From NCBI GenBank assembly GCA_024346835.1, contig AP024867.1, positions 1,054,001-1,118,000 on the forward strand: a DNA stretch of 64,000 nucleotides, in the 5' to 3' direction. The notes under the pieces are model-generated. The model did not search any database and was not told the DNA's origin. It worked only from the letters and a program-made list of their open reading frames with translations. This document shows, piece by piece, positions 57,646 to 64,000 of this stretch (positions within the stretch are counted from its first letter, which is position 1; each line of letters opens with the position of its first letter). Source of the DNA: Vibrio comitans (lineage in GTDB: Bacteria > Pseudomonadota > Gammaproteobacteria > Enterobacterales > Vibrionaceae). A program made the translations under genes and the position numbers.

Positions 57646-58776
57646 CTAGTGATCCAAATACAGATAGTTCTGCCAACTCTTCATACGAATCAATATCTTA
57701 CGCATGATAGAGACATGGTGGAAGCTATCGGAATATACGGCAATCTGCACGGATGTACCAAGCGGTAGGCGATACTGTGAAACATCATCAGTTAGGCGTA
57801 GCTTCACCAAAGCACGACCATCTGCATTGAGTGACTGTGTCCCTAGCAATCTGCCGGAGGCTTGTACTTCACCCTCTGCCATAGCAGGAATGACGTTGAC
57901 AACCTCTCCCTTGAAAACCTTACCAGGTAGGCTAGGAAATAAGAATTCAGCTTCAAAGCCTGGTTTTAGTCGTTGTAACGAGTTTTGACGAAATGCACCA
58001 ATGTAGTCGTATTCTTCAGCATGGATAAACACCATCGATGGAGCTAGAGGCAAAGGTACCGCCATTTGTCCTGGGCGAAGGATCAACTGCGTCACATAGC
58101 CATTGGTTGGGGCCCTGACCACAGTTTCATCAAGATTGAATTGCGCTTGAGCCACCTCCGCTTTTAGACGTGCTACCGTAGTGTTTTCACCATCGACTTC
58201 AGACTCGTAGGCGACACGGGCACTATTTTCCATTGCAATTTCTGCTTCTAGATCAGCTTCTGCACCTTTGAGGTTTTGTCGGCGAGTATCAACTTGTTGA
58301 GCTGTAAATGCCCCTTTTTTAAAGCCCGCGTTGTAGCGATTAAACTCTCTTTTTACTCTATCTCGTTCTGCTCGTGCTCGATGAACCTCAGATTGTGCCG
58401 CTTTGTACTCAGACTCTAGCTGAAATACCGCTTGCTCAGCAGCTGCTAAGTCGGCTTTCTTACCTAAAAGTGCTGCTTCATAAGGTTCTGATTCGATAGT
58501 GAATAAAGGCTCGTCTTTCACTATGAAAGTATCGGGCTTAACATTCACCTCAACTACGTGACCACGAACCGTCGGAACGATAGGGGTGGTGTTATAGACT
58601 TGTCGGCCAACTTGCGTGAAAGGATGGTTGTAATTCATGAGTAGAATTAGAGTACCAATCAATATCACTCCCCCAAGCACAGCGGTAGGAACAGACCATT
58701 TATTTAGGGGAATGTTGAATATTTTGAATACAGCGACACATATAGCGGTGTAGGTGAGTATCAGTAGTAAATCCAT
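57646..58776 (-). CDS. HlyD/EmrA-like membrane fusion protein (YibH-like)
   Basis: 376 aa. N-terminal membrane helices (about 2-20 and 30-47), first lipoyl half (VRGHVVEVNVKPDTFIVKDEPLF), a coiled-coil hairpin (about 105-215), second lipoyl half (VRAPTNGYVTQL) and a beta-barrel. It follows a DUF3302 gene with a 1-bp overlap, as in the YibI-YibH and YiaW-YiaV pairs of E. coli. No dedicated inner-membrane pump is adjacent. Its 3' end is duplicated upstream of the globin gene. Confidence 0.88.
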   Translation of the reverse strand: MDLLLILTYTAICVAVFKIFNIPLNKWSVPTAVLGGVILIGTLILLMNYNHPFTQVGRQVYNTTPIVPTVRGHVVEVNVKPDTFIVKDEPLFTIESEPYEAALLGKKADLAAAEQAVFQLESEYKAAQSEVHRARAERDRVKREFNRYNAGFKKGAFTAQQVDTRRQNLKGAEADLEAEIAMENSARVAYESEVDGENTTVARLKAEVAQAQFNLDETVVRAPTNGYVTQLILRPGQMAVPLPLAPSMVFIHAEEYDYIGAFRQNSLQRLKPGFEAEFLFPSLPGKVFKGEVVNVIPAMAEGEVQASGRLLGTQSLNADGRALVKLRLTDDVSQYRLPLGTSVQIAVYSDSFHHVSIMRKILIRMKSWQNYLYLDH

Positions 58777-59162
58777 TACGCATCTCCCTCACTTTGAGCC
58801 GGCTTAGTACTTGCTTGCTGTTGAGGCAGCGACTGTTTAAGCTGTTCGACTTGTTCCGTCAAGTCCTGAACCTTTTGATTGAGTTGAGTAATATCATGGT
58901 GAAGGTCAGATTGTTCTTGTTTTATTTGAGTCATACCCCAACCTCTGTCCTCGCGCCATAACGTGGCCCATATCCAGAGAAATGGCCATAAAGCATGTAG
59001 GGTGAAAAGGCTGATCCACCCCGTGACATGGATGGCATCTTGGTGAGGGTGATTTCGTTTCTTTGCTATTTCATACGGAATATCGTGGATAACGATAATG
59101 CCGTAGAAAATCACAAGAGCAACGAATACCAATAGCCCGAGAGCAATGTAATCGAGAAACAT
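58776..59162 (-). CDS. DUF3302 inner-membrane protein (YibI/YiaW-like)
   Basis: 128 aa. Two membrane helices (about 5-27 and 47-68), with IHDIPYEIAKKRNHPHQDAIHVTGWISLFTLH in between and after the first, characteristic of DUF3302. A C-terminal coiled coil (about 85-118) is Gln-rich. AAGGA lies upstream of the ATG. It partners the HlyD-like protein; function unknown. Confidence 0.88.
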   Translation of the reverse strand: MFLDYIALGLLVFVALVIFYGIIVIHDIPYEIAKKRNHPHQDAIHVTGWISLFTLHALWPFLWIWATLWREDRGWGMTQIKQEQSDLHHDITQLNQKVQDLTEQVEQLKQSLPQQQASTKPAQSEGDA

Positions 59163-59340
59163 GTTTCATCCTTGTAATGCTTGTTCGAATATTGTTATTT
59201 CATTTTCAACGTTAATGTGTGTAAATACAACTAGTTTATTGATTACATGGACTTTTTTCATGTGATGTGTGGTTAATTTTGTAAAGGTAGTGAGCTGTTT
59301 AGTTATCTAAACAAGCAATTATCTAATTAGAGGCGAAGCA

Positions 59341-60231
59341 TTGAATTTCATTGGAGAGGTAGCTGCCATTAGCGCAGCTATTGTATGGGCAGTTGCAACT
59401 TGGATTTATGGTCAGTTTAGCCATCGGTTTAGTGCTTTACAGCTCAATATAATAAAGGGAGTAGTAGCTTCAGCCATGATGCTGGTGGTTTTGCCACTGC
59501 TGCCGCAAGCGAGCATAGAAATCTCCAAGCAGCACGCCTTGATACTGGGTATTTCAGGTGTCATCGGCATCGCCATTGGGGATAGTGCTTATTTTGCATC
59601 ATTAAAACGAATTGGACCGAACAATACATTGCTACTGGAGTCATTGGCGCCACCATTGTCAGGATTGTTAGCCTTAATGTTCTTGGGACTAGGTCTGAGT
59701 GTATTTAACTGGCTTGGCGTCATTGTGACAACGGTTGCAGTGACCTCTGTCGTACTTCAGCCTTCTGCAAATAAAAGAGGCGTTTCTAAATCTGGTATCG
59801 GCTTTGGCCTTTTGGCGAGTGTGTGTCAAGCCAGTGGCGTTGTAATTTCACATTTTGCATTGGTAGCCGGGGATATAGACCCGCTTGTCGGTGCCTTACT
59901 CCGTCTATCTATTGGTGTATTAGCCGTCGTGATGATTATTCCGTTTGCGGAATCAAAGCCGTTTTCTAGTCTGTTTAAATTAGGAAAAGGCATGCCAAAA
60001 ACGGACAAGTACTACCTGTTAGCGGCAATTGCCGTGGGTACGTTCTTCGCGCTTTGGTTGCAACAGGTAGCCCTAAAACACGCCAACCCAGCAATAGCCC
60101 AGACACTTATCGCAACCAGTCCGTTGTTTATGCTGGTCATTTACAAGATCAAGGGACTAGCTATCTCTAGGCGCTCAATCATTGGCACCCTAGTGGCTAT
60201 TGGCGGTATTGCATTGTTGCTGATGGGATAG
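59341..60231 (+). CDS. EamA/DMT-family transporter
   Basis: 296 aa with ten predicted membrane helices in two EamA repeats. Starts at a TTG with GAGG 7 nt upstream. GDSAYFASLKRIGPNNTLLLESLAPPLSG in the first repeat and AIAQTLIATSPLF in the second are typical of the drug/metabolite transporter superfamily. Substrate unknown. Its stop lies only 3 bp from the stop of the converging zinc-ribbon gene. Confidence 0.88.
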   Translation: MNFIGEVAAISAAIVWAVATWIYGQFSHRFSALQLNIIKGVVASAMMLVVLPLLPQASIEISKQHALILGISGVIGIAIGDSAYFASLKRIGPNNTLLLESLAPPLSGLLALMFLGLGLSVFNWLGVIVTTVAVTSVVLQPSANKRGVSKSGIGFGLLASVCQASGVVISHFALVAGDIDPLVGALLRLSIGVLAVVMIIPFAESKPFSSLFKLGKGMPKTDKYYLLAAIAVGTFFALWLQQVALKHANPAIAQTLIATSPLFMLVIYKIKGLAISRRSIIGTLVAIGGIALLLMG

Positions 60232-60234
60232 GGC

Positions 60235-61680
60235 TTACTGCAGCAATTGATCAAGAGACAACGGCTTTTCTGATATGCCAGCGTTCACCGCTGGTGTTTC
60301 CCCTGGATTCTCTTGGTGGCACAAATTATTCCAAGCGCGATAGATATCAAGTAGTGGGAGTAACCCTTCAGGACGCCTTTTTCTTCTTGGCTCATTAACA
60401 CTACTTTTAAACATGGCATGAAAACGATCCATGTAGTGGGTAATGGAAGACAACTTAGGGAGTTGGTGTGCTTGTTTTTGGGTAAGGTTACTCTCTACTA
60501 ATTGACAGATTGCTCGTTGATCCGCTTTTCCTCTCAGGTGCCATTGCTCTGAGAGCGACCAAGGCGGTGCAGAGTCTTCGAATCGAAGAAGTTGCGGTTT
60601 ATTACCTGTTTTACCCTCAGTCCAACTCTCATCTTCAACTTGATAGAGAAGATCAAGTGATTGCTTTTGACGCATGGCGTTAAAACTCAGCATGGCTGCG
60701 TCGGCGAGCATGGGTTCAAAACTCATACTAAGCATCACTTGCTCTTTGTTTCCAAGGGCTTGGTTCAACTGCAGGTAATGCGCCGCAGTGCAATAGATGG
60801 GAGAAACCAAGCTCGATTTAGCTGGATAGTTAAGCTGCGTTTGGTTGTGCAAAGGATTATTGAGATGAGTGCGCTCTTGGTGAGCAACATTTAACGACTC
60901 GATAATGTCTTTCAAGGCTTCAGTTTTAGGTGCTGGTGGTGCTGTATTAATACTTGCCAGGAAGTCACTGCCTATGAAGCGATGGTTGATCGTGATTTTT
61001 TGCTCACTTAGATTTAAAGACTGCTGAGCAATGTAGTGAGAATCAAGATCACCAGTACATACCCAAAGCACGCCATTTTGGCTTTTAGGTTGTAAGAAGG
61101 TCCAGTCACTACCTAGCAGGAACTTTTGCCCCTTGTTTTTCCAATGATGATCAAATACCGACGATTTTTGACGACAAATTGTCGCCATAACCTTGATGTG
61201 ATCATTCAACGTTTTGGCTTGAATCTTCAATTTAGCGGCAATTTCTTTGAGGCTAAATCCGGTCAACAATAACGCTAATATCGTTACGTGGGTCTTCAAG
61301 TTTGGGTTTTCTACGGAAAATCGGTCGACGATGGTTTTCTGGCAATTTTTACAACGATAGCGCTGTTTATCTCCGCTAAAACCAAACGCATAGTAACGAT
61401 TAGGGTGTAATTGAACGTTTAGCCCTACATTGACACACTGCTCACTGGTGCATGCCGTAAGCCCTGCATGGTTGTGCTCAAGTTGCGCGGTTACTTCATG
61501 GTTTAATTCTGTTGGCCAAATAATGGGAGAAATAGAGTGGCAGTTAATACACGCTATTTGCGGGTTGTTGGTAGCTGATGATAGTGAATAATTTGCTGCG
61601 TTAAGAGAACCAAAATCTGCACACAAAGGGTTTTTGCAAAAATTGAGAGCAAGTAATTGTGGCGATAAGTTTTCAGACAC
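60235..61680 (-). CDS. Zinc-ribbon/HTH protein resembling a domesticated transposase
   Basis: 481 aa from a GTG without a strong ribosome site. Two N-terminal Cys4 ribbons: C..PLC (15-20) with C..C (about 44-47), and C....C (about 77-82) with YRCKNCQKT. An HTH-like segment follows (about 135-165, SLKEIAAKLKIQAKTLNDHI), then a region with acidic residues (GSDWTFLQ, TGDLDSHYIA) reminiscent of DDE transposases whose InsA-like zinc ribbon precedes the catalytic domain. No terminal inverted repeats or target duplications are seen, so I consider it a resident gene. The assignment is tentative. Confidence 0.5.
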   Translation of the reverse strand: MSENLSPQLLALNFCKNPLCADFGSLNAANYSLSSATNNPQIACINCHSISPIIWPTELNHEVTAQLEHNHAGLTACTSEQCVNVGLNVQLHPNRYYAFGFSGDKQRYRCKNCQKTIVDRFSVENPNLKTHVTILALLLTGFSLKEIAAKLKIQAKTLNDHIKVMATICRQKSSVFDHHWKNKGQKFLLGSDWTFLQPKSQNGVLWVCTGDLDSHYIAQQSLNLSEQKITINHRFIGSDFLASINTAPPAPKTEALKDIIESLNVAHQERTHLNNPLHNQTQLNYPAKSSLVSPIYCTAAHYLQLNQALGNKEQVMLSMSFEPMLADAAMLSFNAMRQKQSLDLLYQVEDESWTEGKTGNKPQLLRFEDSAPPWSLSEQWHLRGKADQRAICQLVESNLTQKQAHQLPKLSSITHYMDRFHAMFKSSVNEPRRKRRPEGLLPLLDIYRAWNNLCHQENPGETPAVNAGISEKPLSLDQLLQ

Positions 61681-61834
61681 GGGAAATACTATATTCAGGA
61701 AATTAAACTGATTTTACCTAATTTTGGGTAAACAGACATTTTTTTAAATAGATTTGCTCGTTTGCTCTATTTGTTGCGTAACATTTAATGATAAGTTAAC
61801 AATTCACTTCTCAGTCAGTACTCAAGGAATGATG

Positions 61835-62812
61835 ATGACAGATGCATTCATAGAATCAGCAGAAAATACACATATTCAAATTGGCATAAGTGCTTGTGTA
61901 TTAGGAGAAAAAGTCCGTTTTGATAGCGGTCACAAGATCAGTAAGTTCGTAACAAAAGAGCTCGCTCCTTTCTTCGACTTTATCCCAGTTTGTCCCGAGG
62001 TAGGGATGGGAATGAGCGTTCCTCGCCCGACCATTCGCCTTGTCAGCAACCAAGAGCGTATTGCGCTGGTAGAAACCAAGGACGATACAAAAGATTATAC
62101 CGATGAGATGCTCGCTTATTCAAACAACAAGGTAGAGGAGCTTAAAGGACAAGAACTGTGCGGCTATATCGTGTGTGCTAAGTCTCCTACCTGCGGTATG
62201 GAGCGTGTTAAAGTGTATTCAAAAGGAGGCGCCTCTAAAGAAGGTATTGGTATGTACACTGATATTTTAATGAGGGAGATGCCTTGGTTACCAGTAGAGG
62301 AAGATGGGCGTCTCAACGATCCTGTACTCAAAGAAAACTTTATTTCAAGAATTTTTAGTTTGAGAGACTTCTACGACTGTATGGGCGACCAACCCACTTC
62401 GGGTAAAATTGTTGCTTTTCACTCTCGCTACAAGCTAACCCTCATGGCCCATCACCCCAATTCTTATAAAGAGCTAGGCCAGTTGGTGGCGCGCGTCGCT
62501 GAATATGACTCTGAAGAATTTTATCAGCTCTATCGTTTAAAATTTATGGAGGCGTTGACCAATCGCGCTAGCCGTAAAAACAACTCCAATGTGTTGATGC
62601 ACATTCAGGGTTATTTCAAAAAATGGTTATCTTCTCAAGAGAAACAAGAACTACGAAAGGTGATTGACGAGTATCGCGAAGGCCTACTGCCACTGCTGAG
62701 CCCGTTAACCTTGATCAAGCACTACTTATCGTTATACCCAGATGAATATTTGCAAAACCAAAAATTCCTAGACCCACACCCTCAGGAACTTCGCTTACGT
62801 TATAGCTTGTAA
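61835..62812 (+). CDS. ybgA: DUF523/DUF1722 protein (YbgA-like)
   Basis: 325 aa from the third of three consecutive ATGs (61829-61837), which has AAGGA at a 6-nt spacing; the frame stays open to 61754. N-terminal DUF523 (ISACVLGEKVRFDSGHK, PVCPEVGMGMSVPRPTIRL, CAKSPTCGMERVKVY, with conserved cysteines) and C-terminal DUF1722 (FHSRYKLTLMAHHPNSYKELG). E. coli YbgA is next to phrB; the same order is seen here, 12 bp apart. Function unknown. Confidence 0.9.
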   Translation: MTDAFIESAENTHIQIGISACVLGEKVRFDSGHKISKFVTKELAPFFDFIPVCPEVGMGMSVPRPTIRLVSNQERIALVETKDDTKDYTDEMLAYSNNKVEELKGQELCGYIVCAKSPTCGMERVKVYSKGGASKEGIGMYTDILMREMPWLPVEEDGRLNDPVLKENFISRIFSLRDFYDCMGDQPTSGKIVAFHSRYKLTLMAHHPNSYKELGQLVARVAEYDSEEFYQLYRLKFMEALTNRASRKNNSNVLMHIQGYFKKWLSSQEKQELRKVIDEYREGLLPLLSPLTLIKHYLSLYPDEYLQNQKFLDPHPQELRLRYSL

Positions 62813-62824
62813 TGGGAGGGATTT

Positions 62825-64000
62825 ATGAGAGGTTTGATTTGGTTTCGTAGAGATCTACGCACACTGGATAACACCGCATTAATTGAAGCTATTCGAGCGG
62901 TTAGCGACTCTCAGAACAATGAACAGGGCCTTTTGGCCCTGTTTATTGTGACGCCGGCGCAGTGGAAAGAGCATTGCTTATCCCCGATGCAGGCAGATTT
63001 GATACGCCAGCGTTTATTGACCTTAACGACCGAGCTTAAAGCGTTAAATATCTCTCTAGCAGTAGAGACGGTGGACAGCTTTAGGGATTGCCCTTCTCTA
63101 ATCACAGAGCTGTGCCAGCGTTTTGATATTGAGCGGGTGTTCGCTAACGCTGAATATGAGTTGAATGAAACCTCTCGCGATGCGCTTGTAGAAGAGGCGT
63201 TAGCTGAACATGATATACCGTTTACTTTATGCTCTGACAAATGTGTATTTATGCCGGGTTCGCTACTTAACAAGCAAGGAAGCTATTTCAAAGTATTTAC
63301 TCCGTTTAAAAAAACGTGGTTGCAGAATTTTTCAGTAGAACAAAGTGTGGTGTACAAGCCTAATTTACTGGATTTCAATGCGTTATATGATCCCGAATTC
63401 GAGTATAACGGTATATTGGACTACCCCACGGTGGATAGTGTGCAGTGGCACGACAACACCAAGGACGTAATCACAGAGTTAAGACGCTTTGCGATTGAAC
63501 GAGCTCCTGATTATCAACAGGACCGAGACTTCCCTGCACTGGATGGTACAAGCCAACTTTCTCCCTATCTTGCCATTGGGATGCTGTCAGTAAGACAGTG
63601 CATTGCACGATTATTGAACGGTCGTCATCCCGAGCAATTAAACGAAGGTGAGCAAACTTGGCTTAGCGAGTTGATATGGAGAGAGTTCTACCAACATCTG
63701 ATTTATTTTGAACCTAAGCTGTGCAAGGGCAGGGCGTTTGTCCCTTGGAGTGAGAATATCTGCTGGCAAGGCGAGAACGCACATTTAGAAAAGTGGCAAA
63801 AAGGTGAAACAGGCTATCCCATTGTGGACGCGGCGATGAAGCAACTTAATCAAACGGGCTGGATGCACAATCGACTTCGTATGGTTGTCGCAAGCTTTCT
63901 TACCAAAGACTTATTGCTCGATTGGCATGATGGTGAAGCCTATTTCATGAGTAAATTGGTGGATGGAGACTTTGCTGCGAATAATGGAGGTTGGCAATGG
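62825..64000 (+). CDS. phrB: Deoxyribodipyrimidine photolyase, 3' end missing
   Basis: 392 codons visible, running off the window. GGGAGG lies upstream of the ATG. The N-terminal photolyase domain (MRGLIWFRRDLRTLDN) binds the antenna cofactor; the FAD domain shows TSQLSPYLAIGMLS, WRE-FYQHL and TGYPIVDAAMKQLNQTGWMHNRLRM, ending in DGDFAANNGGWQW. It splits cyclobutane pyrimidine dimers in light. Co-transcribed with the YbgA-like gene. Confidence 0.96.
   Translation, partial: MRGLIWFRRDLRTLDNTALIEAIRAVSDSQNNEQGLLALFIVTPAQWKEHCLSPMQADLIRQRLLTLTTELKALNISLAVETVDSFRDCPSLITELCQRFDIERVFANAEYELNETSRDALVEEALAEHDIPFTLCSDKCVFMPGSLLNKQGSYFKVFTPFKKTWLQNFSVEQSVVYKPNLLDFNALYDPEFEYNGILDYPTVDSVQWHDNTKDVITELRRFAIERAPDYQQDRDFPALDGTSQLSPYLAIGMLSVRQCIARLLNGRHPEQLNEGEQTWLSELIWREFYQHLIYFEPKLCKGRAFVPWSENICWQGENAHLEKWQKGETGYPIVDAAMKQLNQTGWMHNRLRMVVASFLTKDLLLDWHDGEAYFMSKLVDGDFAANNGGWQW

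Noticed and set aside
62909..62945. GGGCC-type hairpin (CAGGGCCTTTTGGCCCTG) as a terminator
   Set aside because: It lies inside the phrB coding sequence, without a following T tract.

Overview
The window reads as chromosomal DNA from a marine gammaproteobacterium, most likely Vibrionaceae. This is inferred from recognised gene pairs and clusters: a DUF523/DUF1722 (YbgA-like) gene next to phrB, a DUF368 (PopT-like) gene heading a Sco/PCu(A)C copper cluster, nhaD, queD-queE, and a Kef-type antiporter with its flavodoxin-fold partner. There are no rRNA or tRNA genes, no CRISPR array and no intact insertion sequence that I can see.

Positions 1-29952 form one giant-adhesin locus. A single plus-strand gene (6916-29952, 7678 aa) encodes a signal-peptide-less, very acidic surface protein built from roughly 65 cadherin-like modules of about 95 aa. 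Two blocks (8413-14460 and 20911-26382) are arrays of a three-module supra-repeat of exactly 864 bp. They are separated by diverged modules, a jelly-roll-like segment and a DUF4114 domain, and block 2 is followed by a LamG-like insert. Divergently transcribed is a dedicated type I secretion operon: a small HPt-like protein, an HlyD-type adaptor, a membrane protein that looks like a hybrid histidine kinase, a TolC-like outer-membrane protein and an ABC transporter cut by the window edge. The HPt-like protein and the kinase-like protein both carry Tyr where the phospho-accepting His should be, while the kinase-like protein keeps an intact C-terminal receiver. This degenerate phosphorelay embedded in an adhesin secretion operon is the most interesting observation.

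Positions 30000-38730 hold a small unknown gene, then a three-gene minus-strand operon (hybrid sensor kinase, PstS-like periplasmic protein, outer-membrane beta-barrel), then a CDF-like cation transporter with an altered metal site, a LysR regulator and a methyltransferase. Positions 38780-45780 are bounded by two clusters of tandem two-hairpin repeats in opposite orientation. Between them lie a porin, queD-queE (queuosine precursor synthesis), an M15 peptidase, a DUF1353 protein and a GH13 alpha-amylase-family enzyme.

Positions 45806-52018 are minus strand: a tightly coupled five-gene operon (popT-like, FixH/YtkA-like, Sco, PCu(A)C, RsgA paralogue), an M20 peptidase and the Na+/H+ antiporter NhaD. 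Positions 52332-56091 are a plus-strand operon of KefF/G-like oxidoreductase, Kef-type antiporter and MFS transporter. Then come a 38-aa Cys-containing microprotein overlapping a small lipoprotein, a decayed fragment of the nearby HlyD-like gene, a globin, a YibH/YibI-like pair (HlyD plus DUF3302), a DMT transporter, a zinc-ribbon protein with a transposase look, and the ybgA-phrB pair, with phrB running off the end.
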